From positions 1-64,000 of the forward strand of contig NZ_KB889964.1 of NCBI RefSeq assembly GCF_000372845.1: a stretch of 64,000 bases of DNA, written 5' to 3'. The translations under genes were made by a program, and so were the position numbers. Each line of letters opens with the position of its first letter. The stretch's first letter is position 1. The notes beneath the pieces were generated by a model. The model searched no databases and had not been told where the DNA came from. It saw only the letters and a list, made by a program, of their open reading frames with translations. Shown piece by piece: positions 56,630-64,000 of the stretch. The stretch is from Methylocystis rosea SV97 (GTDB lineage: Bacteria; Pseudomonadota; Alphaproteobacteria; Rhizobiales; Beijerinckiaceae).

Positions 56630-56950
56630 CTAAAGTTCGCCGCATAATGTCTGCTCTGTTTTCTGGCAGAAGCGTTTGACGGACGCGAGGATTTCGTCTG
56701 CGGATTTGGTCCATCGATATGGCTTGGGATTTTCATTGTGCCGCTCGATGAAGGCGCGGATATCCGCTTCGAGCTGGTTCGTTGACGTGTGGACGCCGCG
56801 ACGGATTTGCTTGCGAGTGAGTTCGGCGAACCAGCGTTCGACCTGATTGATCCACGACGCCGATGTTGGCGTAAGTGCACAGGTAGTGGGGCCGTCTCAC
56901 CAGCCAGTTTTTGATCACAGCGGTTTTATGAGTGGTTCGCGCGGCCGTCC
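56630..56950 (-). pseudogene. IS630-family transposase C-terminal fragment
   Basis: Encodes TSASWINQVERWFAELTRKQ, LEADIRAFIERHNENPKPYR and WTKSADEILASVKRF to a stop at 56630, with a frame change near 56895 and VIKNWLVRRPHY upstream. Typical IS630 end; distinct from the IS630 fragment at 43981. Confidence 0.8.
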
Positions 56951-57180
56951 TCAACGGCGACTTGAACAAACGTTTGGCTTGACAGCCCCCAGAGCCGACG
57001 CATCGGCATCACTTAAGCCTGGATGTTCGAGCCCACCCCGCCATTGCTGAAAGCCGCATGAAACCCAGTTAATTCATCGGTCCCCCTTCCATCATCTCGG
57101 TGCCCCCCGCGCGCAACGCGGGAATAATCGGGCTGATGCACGACCGCATCCTTGCAGTGAAACACCAAATGATAAGAAGC

Positions 57181-57444
57181 TTACGTGATCTGATAGATGT
57201 AATTGGGTGTGATGCCGTGTTTGCGCGCGATTTCCGCAACGGGAATGCCACGCTTTCTCTCGGCCAACACAGTCTTTCGGAAAGCGACCAGCTCCCTGCC
57301 TTTTCTGCGAGCGTTCTTGCGTGGTCTTGTTGTTGAGGCAGCGATTTTGGCGCGCTTCTTTGGCACCGTCGCTTTCGCGAGGATTTTTTCGGCAATCGAT
57401 ACGATCTTGCGAAGTTCAGCAATTTCATGAGGAGACAAAGACAT
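57181..57444 (-). CDS. Small basic HTH protein
   Basis: 87 residues from the ATG at 57444 (GAGAGAG upstream). N-terminal helix MSLSPHEIAELRKIVSIAEK, a basic linker (Lys/Arg-rich, AT-hook-like), and a C-terminal HTH (IPVAEIARKHGITPNYIYQI). Could be a DNA-binding regulator or the surviving orfA-like protein of a mobile element; no partner is adjacent. Confidence 0.6.
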   Translation of the reverse strand: MSLSPHEIAELRKIVSIAEKILAKATVPKKRAKIAASTTRPRKNARRKGRELVAFRKTVLAERKRGIPVAEIARKHGITPNYIYQIT

Positions 57445-57589
57445 TCAACTCTCTCTCGATTACAGGCGCATAGGCGATCTTGTCTTGTTTAGCACATTGG
57501 AGACCGGCGCTACAAAACTGGGGTCACTGCCCGTCGATTTCAGTTTCAACCAGCAACCTCTTCGCAGGCTTCCCAGGCACACCTTACCC

Positions 57590-58345
57590 CTAATCGTCTT
57601 CGAGTTCGTCCGCGCCTTCAACCGCATCCTCGTCTCCGATTCCGAACACGCCGTCGAGCTCAATTTCAACCGCGGGGCGCTGCAGCAGTCCGGCGTCTTC
57701 GAGCTTTTCGATATCGGGCAGATCGCGCAGGCTCGCGAAGCCGAACACCTCCAGGAATCGCTTCGTCGTTACGTAGGCGTAAGGCGCGCCGGGCATTGGC
57801 GCGCGCGGTCCAGCGGCAATGAGGTCAAGCTCTCTCAGCCGACCGATGACGTCGCGGCTGATTTCTCGCCCCGCGAACTGCGAGAGTTCCGCGCGCGTCG
57901 CCGGCTGCAGATAGGCGATCGCCGTCACGGTGAGGAGTTCGGTTGGCGTCAGTTGCGGGGGGCCGACGTCTCGCGCGCCGCTACCAAGCAGGCGAATGGC
58001 GTGGGCGTAACGCGCCTTGGTGCGCAATTGATAGCCGCCGGCGACATGAACGAGGTCATAGGGCCTGGCGCGCAAGTCGTCGCGGATGTCAGAAATCAGA
58101 TCATCAAAATTGCAGTCGCGCCCGACCAGTTTGGCCAGCGCCTCGCGCGTCACCGGCGCGGGCGAGGCGAAGATCGCCGCCTCGACGCGACCCATCCATT
58201 CGCGCCAGCGCATCGCCTGCGGCAAATCGAAGAGATCGGCGTCGAATAATGGCTCGGGGTCCCGCGGCGCCGCACGACGACTTGTCGGCGCGCGCGCTTC
58301 TTGCGCCGACGTTGCTTCTCGTCGAACCGCCTTCATCGACCGCAT
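57590..58345 (-). CDS. ScpB-like chromosome/plasmid segregation protein
   Basis: 251 residues from the ATG at 58345, GAGAGGGA upstream. Two winged-helix units typical of ScpB: RVEAAIFASPAPVTREALAK ... GGYQLRTKARYAHAIRLL and LTPTELLTVTAIAYLQPATR ... YAYVTTKRFLEVFGFASLRD. ScpB normally joins ScpA and SMC in condensin. This is a plasmid-specific paralogue in a unit with a DUF1403 protein and divergent from a tyrosine recombinase, a combination typical of rhizobial RepABC plasmids; a role in plasmid segregation or dimer resolution is inferred. Confidence 0.88.
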   Translation of the reverse strand: MRSMKAVRREATSAQEARAPTSRRAAPRDPEPLFDADLFDLPQAMRWREWMGRVEAAIFASPAPVTREALAKLVGRDCNFDDLISDIRDDLRARPYDLVHVAGGYQLRTKARYAHAIRLLGSGARDVGPPQLTPTELLTVTAIAYLQPATRAELSQFAGREISRDVIGRLRELDLIAAGPRAPMPGAPYAYVTTKRFLEVFGFASLRDLPDIEKLEDAGLLQRPAVEIELDGVFGIGDEDAVEGADELEDD

Positions 58346-58361
58346 GTCGACGTCCCTCTCT

Positions 58362-59516
58362 TTACAATCCGTAGAGTCGAAAATTTGCCCGGCCGGTAAG
58401 TTCCCGAACGGCGCCAAGCGCGACCAGTCGATCGAACAAACGCCGCGCGGCGCGATCGGAAAGACCCGCCGCCTTCGCCGCGCGCGGCGCTGAAACGCAG
58501 TCGTCGGCAAGCAGCAGATCGACGACATGCGCCGCTCTTTTGGCGCGCAATCTTGGCGCGACGTGCAACAGTGTTTCGGAACGACGCGATAACTCACCCG
58601 CCAACGCATAAGTCTCTTGCGAAGCGCGCGCCATAGCGCGCGCGATGCTCGACGTCCAATCTGGATCACTCGGATGGGGTCGTCGATTGAGCGCAGTACG
58701 CGAGCAACGATGCGTGATCACCGTCGCCAACAGCGGCAGCGGCGCCGCCCAGCCGAGACGTCGCGCTAACACTAGATCGGCGAGCCACAAGGCGAGAATT
58801 TCGGCGTCTATTGGGGACGCATCGTCGTCGAGGATATGCAGCGTGTCAGCGCTCACACGCGCCGCTGCGTTGAGCGGATTCTCAACCTTTGAAAGCGTCT
58901 GAACGAGAGCGGCAAGAGCCATGCAATCGATGTCTGGCGGCAGGTCGAGACACTCGGCGCCGGCGCGAATAAAGCGCGCGTCGAACCGAGCTGAGCGTGT
59001 TGCGAACAGACGCCACACGCGATGCAGACGCGCGCCCGGCGTCGGCGCCGCGTCAAAGCCGGCGAGATGCTCGGCGTCGCGTAACGCCGGCTCGTCTTCC
59101 CGCAACCGCGCGATCCGTGCGCAGGCGGCCGCGGCGCGCAAAGCGAGGCGCTGACGCAGGGCGCCCGCAAAAACGGGTTCCGCGCCCCCTTCCCCGAAGT
59201 TCTCGCCGGCGCGCGAAACATCGGCGCCGGAACGCATAATCTGGTCGAGCCGCGCGAGACTGGCGCCGGCGACAAAAGCGGCGTCGGCCGCGGCGTTGGG
59301 GCCGCCAACGGGCGGCGTTCGGAGCCGCGCCCAAGACGGAAACGGCTGGATTTCTTTGGGAATTCTCGCATCTGTCAAGCGTGCGCAGCCTCTTGATGCG
59401 CGCCGTTTGCGCGCCCCAGTCGACGACGACTGCGCGTCAAAAACGGCGACCGAATCGATTTCCAGCATCTCAAATCGTAACCGATTGCGGCGCTTTGTCA
59501 CCAATTTTTGCGCCAC
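58362..59516 (-). CDS. DUF1403-family protein
   Basis: Up to 384 residues if started at the GTG at 59516; the ATG at 59468 gives 368. The conserved core runs from about residue 60 (FPSWARLRTPPVGGPNAAAD, AAFVAGASLARLDQIMR) to the C-terminus (LADLVLARRLGWAAPLPLLA, AGLSDRAARRLFDRLVALGA). The C-terminal part looks like a winged helix. DUF1403 genes almost always sit beside scpB-like genes on alphaproteobacterial plasmids; it may replace ScpA (inference). Ends 16 bases before scpB starts. Confidence 0.8.
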   Translation of the reverse strand: MAQKLVTKRRNRLRFEMLEIDSVAVFDAQSSSTGARKRRASRGCARLTDARIPKEIQPFPSWARLRTPPVGGPNAAADAAFVAGASLARLDQIMRSGADVSRAGENFGEGGAEPVFAGALRQRLALRAAAACARIARLREDEPALRDAEHLAGFDAAPTPGARLHRVWRLFATRSARFDARFIRAGAECLDLPPDIDCMALAALVQTLSKVENPLNAAARVSADTLHILDDDASPIDAEILALWLADLVLARRLGWAAPLPLLATVITHRCSRTALNRRPHPSDPDWTSSIARAMARASQETYALAGELSRRSETLLHVAPRLRAKRAAHVVDLLLADDCVSAPRAAKAAGLSDRAARRLFDRLVALGAVRELTGRANFRLYGL

Positions 59517-59542
59517 ATCCGCCGCGCTTGTCGTCTCTTCTC

Positions 59543-59573
59543 CATGTCCGATAATGTGGACTTATCGGACATG
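59543..59573. promoter_or_regulatory. Perfect 12-bp inverted repeat with 7-bp spacer: putative recombination core site
   Basis: CATGTCCGATAA, spacer TGTGGAC, TTATCGGACATG. Twelve perfect bases on each side of seven: the geometry of tyrosine-recombinase core sites (dif, cer, loxP). It lies between the DUF1403/scpB unit and the divergent recombinase gene, 126 bases before the latter. It could also be an operator for the divergent promoters. Confidence 0.6.
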
Positions 59574-59698
59574 ATTCGAAAGGCCCGGAGTTCCGGGCGC
59601 GCGAGTCCGAAATCGGGCTAGACGAGCGTTGCGAGGCGTCGGATTTTTGACCTCGAAATGACGGGCGGGCCCCCGACAAGCGCCAAAATAAGGATGCG

Positions 59699-60757
59699 AT
59701 GACCAAGATCGACGACGATCTCGAAAGCGGCGGCGCACCACTCGCTGAGCGGCCTTCGGCGCCCCATCTCGCCGCGCTTTCCGAAAAGGCCCGCGATTAC
59801 GCCCGCAACGCCCGCTCCGACAATACGAGGCGCGCCTATGACGCCGATTGGCGGCAATTCGCCGCCTGGCTGCGCCGCCAGGGGCTCGATCCCCTGCCCC
59901 CGGAGCCGCAAACCGTCGGCCTCTATCTCACCGCCTGCATGGAGGGAGTTCTGGGCCGGGAGCCGGTTTCAGTCGCTACTTTAGAACGTCGGCTCGCCGG
60001 CATTTGTTGGCATTACCGCCAGTGCGGCGCGCCGCTCGACACAAGCGACCGGCATATCGCCACCGTGCTCGCCGGCATTCGCCGCGCCCATAGCCGACCC
60101 CCTCTCCAAAAAGAAGCGATCTTCGCCGATGAACTGCTGGCGATGCTCAGCGTCCTCGAGATGGATCTGCGCGGGATACGCGACCGCGCCATTTTGGCGA
60201 TCGGTTTTTCCGGCGGCCTGCGTCGCTCCGAGATCGTCGGCCTCGATTGCGGCCCGGATCAGACCGAAGATGGCGCCGGCTGGGTTGAGATTTTTCCGCC
60301 TGCCGGGCCTGGCAATGAAGGCGGCGCGGTGCTGCAGATTTCGGGGAAGACCGGCTGGCGCGAGGTCGAAATCGGCCGCGGCTCCCGCCCGGAAACCTGT
60401 CCCGTCGCGCTGCTCGAGACCTGGATGCGTCTCGGCCGGATCAGTCACGGGCCGCTGTTTCGGCCGATTGCGCGCAAGAACGGCGGCGTTTCCTCTGAGC
60501 GATTGACCGACAAACATGTCGCCCGTTTGGTCCAGAAAACCGCCCTCGCCGCCGGCATTCGCGGCGATTTGACCGAAGGCGAACGACGGCTCGCCTTCGG
60601 CGGCCATTCCTTGCGCGCCGGCCTCGCCTCCTCGGCGCAGATCGAAGAGGCGCATGTGCAAAAACATCTCGGTCACGCCAGCGCCGAAATGACCCGGCGC
60701 TACCAAAGGAAACGTGACCGATTTAGGGTTAACCTGACCAAGGCGGCCGGGTTGTAA
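59699..60757 (+). CDS. Tyrosine-type site-specific recombinase
   Basis: 352 residues, ATG at 59699 with AAGGA upstream. N-terminal SAM-like core-binding domain (NARSDNTRRAYDADWRQFAA), then the catalytic domain with Arg in GFSGGLRRSEIVGLD, Lys in LQISGKTGWREV, the HxxR box GGHSLRAGLASSA, His in LGHASAEMT and the Tyr nucleophile in TRRYQRKRDRF. All six catalytic positions are present. Divergent from DUF1403/scpB across a dif-like inverted repeat, so it is likely the resolvase of this plasmid. Confidence 0.93.
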   Translation: MTKIDDDLESGGAPLAERPSAPHLAALSEKARDYARNARSDNTRRAYDADWRQFAAWLRRQGLDPLPPEPQTVGLYLTACMEGVLGREPVSVATLERRLAGICWHYRQCGAPLDTSDRHIATVLAGIRRAHSRPPLQKEAIFADELLAMLSVLEMDLRGIRDRAILAIGFSGGLRRSEIVGLDCGPDQTEDGAGWVEIFPPAGPGNEGGAVLQISGKTGWREVEIGRGSRPETCPVALLETWMRLGRISHGPLFRPIARKNGGVSSERLTDKHVARLVQKTALAAGIRGDLTEGERRLAFGGHSLRAGLASSAQIEEAHVQKHLGHASAEMTRRYQRKRDRFRVNLTKAAGL

Positions 60758-60826
60758 CCGACGGCGTTCCCATCGGCCTTCACTGCGCGCGCCTGATATA
60801 GACCGCTGCGGCGACCTCTGGTATTA

Positions 60827-60843
60827 ATACCCCTTTGGGGTAT
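60827..60843 (+). promoter_or_regulatory. Palindromic operator over the toxin-antitoxin promoter
   Basis: ATACCCC-TTT-GGGGTAT, followed by TATATT ten bases before the toxin ATG. Position suits autorepression by the antitoxin. Confidence 0.55.
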
Positions 60844-60852
60844 ATTGCGCCG

Positions 60853-61200
60853 ATGAAAAGCGCGTCACTTATCACCGTTGTCGAGACGGTGCCCTATCTG
60901 GCCGACGCGGTCCAGCTGATGGACGAAGCTGGAAGGATCGAAGTGGTCAACACGATCGCTGCCGATCCTCAAGCAGGAGACGTGATCCCCGGCACAGGCG
61001 GCCTGCGAAAAGTTCGCATTCCGCTGAAAGGCCGAGGAAAGAGAGGCGGAGCGCGGCTCATCACCTTCTTTCACGACGCAGACATGCCGGTGTTTCTCAT
61101 CGCGGTCTACGCCAAGAATGTGCAAGGCGATCTCGACACCAGGCAACGCAAGGCGGCGACAGCGCTCACCACGGCAATTCGCGCTCAGTTCGGGAGGTAG
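60853..61200 (+). CDS. HigB/RelE-type toxin
   Basis: 115 residues from the ATG at 60853. RelE fold: ITVVETVPYLADAVQLMDEA, GTGGLRKVRIPLKGRGKRGG, ARLITFFHDADMPVFLIAVY, then KNVQGDLDTRQRKAATALTT. This is the HigB/YgjN-like mRNA interferase family, which cuts translated mRNA on ribosomes. It precedes its antitoxin by four bases, the toxin-first order of higBA-type systems. Confidence 0.82.
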   Translation: MKSASLITVVETVPYLADAVQLMDEAGRIEVVNTIAADPQAGDVIPGTGGLRKVRIPLKGRGKRGGARLITFFHDADMPVFLIAVYAKNVQGDLDTRQRKAATALTTAIRAQFGR

Positions 61201-61204
61201 CGGT

Positions 61205-61552
61205 ATGGACGGCAAGGATTTCGGTAAGCTGATCGCGGGCCTCGAAGATGCTCTGGCCTACGCAAAGGGACGTAAAAGCCCCGGCGCGCGCGCGCATCGC
61301 GTCAAGGTCGATCGCTCGTTCATCGCGGAAACCCGCCTTAAGGCGGGTCTGACGCAGGAAGAATTCGCAAAGGTCACCGGCGCCTCTCTGGGGACCGTAC
61401 GCAAATGGGAACGCGGCGAACGTTCGCCGTCCGGCGCCGCCGGCATGTTGGTGCGCATTCTCGCACGTGATCCGGCCCTGGTGATCAAGGAGGCGGGTCT
61501 TGCAAAGACCGTCACCCGCCGGCGCTCGAGCCGGTCCGACAAAGCCGCATGA
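61205..61552 (+). CDS. NadS/HigA-family XRE antitoxin
   Basis: 115 residues, ATG at 61205 with GGGAGGT upstream. N-terminal helical region KDFGKLIAGLEDALAYAKGR binds toxin in this family; HTH of XRE type in FIAETRLKAGLTQEEFAKVT, GASLGTVRKWERGERSP. Likely binds the palindrome at 60827-60843. Confidence 0.85.
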   Translation: MDGKDFGKLIAGLEDALAYAKGRKSPGARAHRVKVDRSFIAETRLKAGLTQEEFAKVTGASLGTVRKWERGERSPSGAAGMLVRILARDPALVIKEAGLAKTVTRRRSSRSDKAA

Positions 61553-61798
61553 CCCAACTTTCCAGGAAATTACAGGCTTGGTTCGCCCCGACAAAGTCGA
61601 TGCGTGGATAGAAAGCGTTCTGGGAATCAAGGGCGGCGCACCCGTTATCAAGGGCACACGCATCACTGTCCATGTCGTCGAAGCGCGGTTATTGAACGTC
61701 GAAAGTCTCGACGAGATCGCCGCAGAGAACCTGATGTGCCGCGTGAAGCTTTAGCGGCGGCCGCGCTCTTCGCAAAAGCGCATCCCCTCCCCGGCTGA
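61553..61798 (+). pseudogene. DUF433 antitoxin-like protein, frameshifted
   Basis: Begins near the HigA stop and encodes LVRPDKVDAWIESVLGIKGG, APVIKGTRITVHVVEARLLN, then a frame change near 61720 to DVPREALAAAALFAKAHPLP. DUF433 proteins are VapB-like antitoxins; no PIN toxin follows, so this is an orphan remnant. Confidence 0.65.
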
Positions 61799-61884
61799 GC
61801 CCAGATTGCGGCGCGCCGGCGGGGAATCTGATGATCGCCGTCGCCGATCAACGATCTCGATTTGGCGCGCAAGGCCTGCGCGTT

Positions 61885-62181
61885 TCATTGCCTTTCGTTG
61901 GCCGATTGAGGAGCCGAAGCCTCCGCGAATGGCGGCAACTGACCATAGGTGGCGGCGGCGGTGAGCGCCTGCGCGGCGATGTCGCCCGACCGGGTCAACA
62001 GGTCGGCGGGCGACGCCTTCCCCTCCGCAGCCAGTGGGCCAAGCTCGATGATTTTAATCAGCGCATCGCAAAGGATGGCGAGTTGGGTCGTCGTGTCGGT
62101 CATCGCGTCCGCGCTCCCTCGATCGGCAACGATAATCGCCAAATCCATGGCAGCGAAACCCCACGCCAAAAGTCGAATCAC
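61885..62181 (-). CDS. Small protein coupled to repC
   Basis: 98 residues from a GTG at 62181 overlapping the repC stop (GTGA); an internal ATG at 62103 gives 72 residues. The part after it (MTDTTTQLAILCDALIKIIE, GKASPADLLTRSGDIAAQAL) is helical. Not recognised; position suggests a replication-linked accessory or simply downstream translation. Confidence 0.5.
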   Translation of the reverse strand: MIRLLAWGFAAMDLAIIVADRGSADAMTDTTTQLAILCDALIKIIELGPLAAEGKASPADLLTRSGDIAAQALTAAATYGQLPPFAEASAPQSANERQ

Positions 62182-63548
62182 CCCGCTTGCCGACGTTCCC
62201 GCGCCGCCTTTGCCGCCTTGCCGCGCAGCAGCGCCATCAGCACCGGCCCCAGCGAAAACTCCCCTTCCCTCGCCTTCCCGGTCAAAACGCGCAAATAGCC
62301 GCCGGCGGATTTGATTTCCTCCCCCCGCTGCAGGATCGCGGCGATGACGATCGAGGCGTCATGCTCGCCCAGAACGTCGAGCGCCTGTTTCCAGGCGTCT
62401 GGCGAGACGCCGAGCGCCGAGCGCACGATCGCCGCCGCGTCGACCAGATCACGCCAGCAGGAAATCTCCCCGCTCTTGCCGTAATCGACAATGTCGGGGC
62501 AGGCTTGCAGCACCATGCCGAGCGGATAGGTTCGCGTCGACGACGCTTGCCGTTCCCCAATTTCCGAACCGCGACTCTCGGTTGTTGAGGCCCCTGCACT
62601 GTCCGCTTCCGGCTCTTCCGGCATTGACCCGGGCGGTTCGGCCCTGCCTTTTCGAAGGCTAGGTTCAAGATCAGGAATGTTTGTGATTTGATTCTGTATA
62701 TGGCGCTCAGTTTGAGACTCATTGGCGCTTCTTTTTTGCTGATTCACGTGCGTTTCGAGCAACTTCTGGATTTCGCCCGCCAGGGCCGCCAATTCCCCCG
62801 CCAAAGCCTCCAGCTCCGCCCGTCCGAGGCTTCGCGAATAGCGCGCCGAAAGGGCCTGGTAGCGCCCGTAAAGGCCTTCCCAGTCGCCAATCTCCTGCCC
62901 GTCGATCGAGACCAGCGCGAAGCGAACGCCCTCCTCGATGCCGGTCTCGATCATCTTGACTATGTCGCGCCGAACCAACGTGATCTTCTCGCGCAGCAGA
63001 GCGATGGCGTGGTTTTCAATGCGCACTTCTTCGGCGAGGTTTTCGATCTCGGCCGCGCGCGCGATCAGCGGCGCAAGATCGAAGCCGAAGGCTTCCGCGA
63101 TCTCACCCCCCTGCCCGCGCCGTGCGAAACGTTTGCCGTTTGGGGAGTCCCGCCGGATGATCAACCCCGCCTCGACGAGCGAGGCAAGATGCCGGCGCAG
63201 CGTCGCCGGCGCCATGCCATGCGCGCGGATCGAGAGCTCCCGGTTCGACGGAAACACCACGATCCCGGGCGCAGGCGAATCCCCTTCCTCTTCCCCGCCG
63301 GCGCCCTCTGGCAGCGTCAGCGCTGTTTCCTGGTGAAAGCTCAGCAAGGCGTGCAGGACCGACAGCGCCCGATCGGTGACGCCGAGCGGTCCCTTGGCTT
63401 CCGTGAGCGCTCGAAACAGTCGCCATTTATGGACGACGGTTTCGGAGGCGTGGAGTTTTGCCGCGAAATCCCGCGTCGCCGCCTGCGTCGCCACCATGGC
63501 GAGCGACAACGGCCGCCGCCCAAAGGGCGTCGTTGAATGTGTGCGCAT
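62178..63548 (-). CDS. repC: RepC replication initiator of a RepABC plasmid
   Basis: 456 residues from the ATG at 63548. N-terminal winged-helix initiator domain (VHKWRLFRALTEAKGPLGVT, RALSVLHALLSFHQETALTL, VFPSNRELSIRAHGMAPATL, RRHLASLVEAGLIIRRDSPN), a coiled-coil middle, and the C-terminal RepC domain (YPLGMVLQACPDIVDYGKSG, EISCWRDLVDAAAIVRSALG, ILQRGEEIKSAGGYLRVLTG). RepC binds oriV, which in this plasmid class lies inside repC itself in an AT-rich stretch; bases around 62650-62740 are the most AT-rich part. Downstream of repB as expected. Confidence 0.95.
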   Translation of the reverse strand: MRTHSTTPFGRRPLSLAMVATQAATRDFAAKLHASETVVHKWRLFRALTEAKGPLGVTDRALSVLHALLSFHQETALTLPEGAGGEEEGDSPAPGIVVFPSNRELSIRAHGMAPATLRRHLASLVEAGLIIRRDSPNGKRFARRGQGGEIAEAFGFDLAPLIARAAEIENLAEEVRIENHAIALLREKITLVRRDIVKMIETGIEEGVRFALVSIDGQEIGDWEGLYGRYQALSARYSRSLGRAELEALAGELAALAGEIQKLLETHVNQQKRSANESQTERHIQNQITNIPDLEPSLRKGRAEPPGSMPEEPEADSAGASTTESRGSEIGERQASSTRTYPLGMVLQACPDIVDYGKSGEISCWRDLVDAAAIVRSALGVSPDAWKQALDVLGEHDASIVIAAILQRGEEIKSAGGYLRVLTGKAREGEFSLGPVLMALLRGKAAKAARERRQAG

Positions 63549-63603
63549 GATCCTTTGCCTCGTTCAGGCAAAAGAAATTTGCTCGCCGAAACGGCGCCGA
63601 CTC

Positions 63604-63632
63604 TTGACAGTGATTCGCGGAAGTGTGATTCT
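63604..63632 (+). promoter_or_regulatory. Promoter of the counter-transcribed RNA
   Basis: TTGACA, 17 bases, GATTCT on the plus strand, facing against repB-repC. A good sigma-70 match within the 190-base repB-repC gap. Confidence 0.6.
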
Positions 63633-63638
63633 CTCAGT

Positions 63639-63689
63639 TGCTACACATTGAGAAGGGCTTCCGGGCGGAAACGTTTCGGGGGCCTTTTT
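63639..63689 (+). ncRNA. RepABC counter-transcribed RNA (incompatibility RNA)
   Basis: About 51 bases from the predicted start to the terminator at 63656-63689, whose stem GGCTTCCG/CGGGGGCC encloses a smaller GAAACGTTTC palindrome and is followed by TTTTT. RepABC plasmids express a 50-60-nucleotide antisense RNA from the repB-repC gap that represses repC and sets copy number. Size, place, strand and terminator all fit. Confidence 0.6.
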
Positions 63690-63738
63690 CTTTTGCGACG
63701 TTCCTTCTCGTTCCAGTTATTCTTACGCAACAATCCGC

Positions 63739-63999
63739 CTACGCACGACGTGTGCGGAATTCCTCATAGAGATCGCCGAGGCGCTCGACGACATAGGCGC
63801 CGAAGTCGGGCTCAGCTTTCTCGTCGAAGCGCAATATGGTTGCCTTGGGGTCGCGGCTTATTCGAGCCAACGGTGCGCCGTCCGGCCGCTTCCAAACCTC
63901 GCCGCGAGCGGTCTTGGAGGCTTTTTCGATGGCCGCCGCAAACGCCTTTAGAAACCGGGCATCCGAGTCGGCCGGCAAATTCGTGTCGGAAAGGACCGC
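63739..63999 (-). CDS. repB: RepB partitioning protein, C-terminal part (5' end outside window)
   Basis: The frame is open to the window edge and ends at 63739. Sequence AVLSDTNLPADSDARFLKAF, then DPKATILRFDEKAEPDFGAY and VVERLGDLYEEFRTRRA matches the C-terminal dimerisation region of RepB (ParB-like). It precedes repC by 190 bases, the typical RepABC spacing. Confidence 0.8.
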   Translation of the reverse strand, partial: AVLSDTNLPADSDARFLKAFAAAIEKASKTARGEVWKRPDGAPLARISRDPKATILRFDEKAEPDFGAYVVERLGDLYEEFRTRRA

Positions 64000-64000
64000 T

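Noticed and set aside
1-64000. CRISPR arrays, tRNA or rRNA genes
   Set aside because: I saw no regularly spaced direct repeats of CRISPR type and no tRNA or rRNA signatures on either strand.

Overview
This window reads as part of a RepABC-type plasmid (or plasmid-derived replicon) from an alphaproteobacterium, most likely of the order Hyphomicrobiales. The right end carries the C-terminus of RepB, a complete RepC and a probable counter-transcribed RNA between them. HWE-type histidine kinases, NepR-like proteins and GGAAC-N16/17-NGTT promoters (the EcfG general-stress signature) are also alphaproteobacterial. Fragments of formate dehydrogenase, phosphoketolase and HoxX would suit a methylotroph or methanotroph such as Methylocystis or Methylosinus, but that is inference.

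Layout. 1-11 kb: the end of a copper P-type ATPase, small stress-type proteins, a frameshifted NepR-like gene, and a graveyard of insertion sequences (IS110, IS701, TniB, IS5, a full-length but nonsense-mutated IS21, IS66) that includes the domain V/VI end of a group II intron. 11.5-18.1 kb (minus strand): a stressosome operon, rsbR-rsbS-rsbT, then an RsbT/SpoIIE-type phosphatase, a hybrid histidine kinase with an RsbT-like N-terminus, an HWE kinase and a decayed receiver protein. 18.3-27 kb: a Crp/Fnr regulator, an IHF/HU protein, a decayed copy of the HWE kinase, then a string of genes with EcfG-type promoters: NepR-like, CsbD, a zinc alcohol dehydrogenase (decayed), a small membrane protein and a PHB-depolymerase-family esterase. 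27-44.4 kb: IS110, two ISL3 elements, IS3 ends, IS66, IS21, IS630 and IS6 pieces, with frameshifted hoxX, a broken MFS pump, a virB9-virB10-virB11 remnant and the first thirds of formate dehydrogenase and class I FBP aldolase. 44.5-49.3 kb (minus): beta-CASP metallohydrolase, LOG-family protein and frameshifted phosphoketolase. 50-56.3 kb: DUF1488, exported truncated hemoglobin and DUF2383 protein (the last two with EcfG-type promoters), a PuuB-like FAD oxidoreductase, and decayed transglutaminase and SRAP genes. 57-64 kb: plasmid maintenance, with ScpB-like and DUF1403 proteins divergent from a tyrosine recombinase across a dif-like inverted repeat, a HigB/HigA-type toxin-antitoxin pair, and repC/repB.

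How it fits together. The accessory genes look like a stress-response island: a stressosome (sensor RsbR, scaffold RsbS, kinase RsbT) whose output genes are histidine kinases rather than a sigma-B cascade, next to NepR-like anti-sigma factors and at least seven EcfG-type promoters driving stress proteins. PhyR and EcfG themselves are not in the window and would be supplied from elsewhere. The same replicon has lost its conjugation apparatus to IS insertions and carries many single-base frameshifts in otherwise conserved genes, so either the region is eroding or the assembly has indel errors; both explanations should be kept open.
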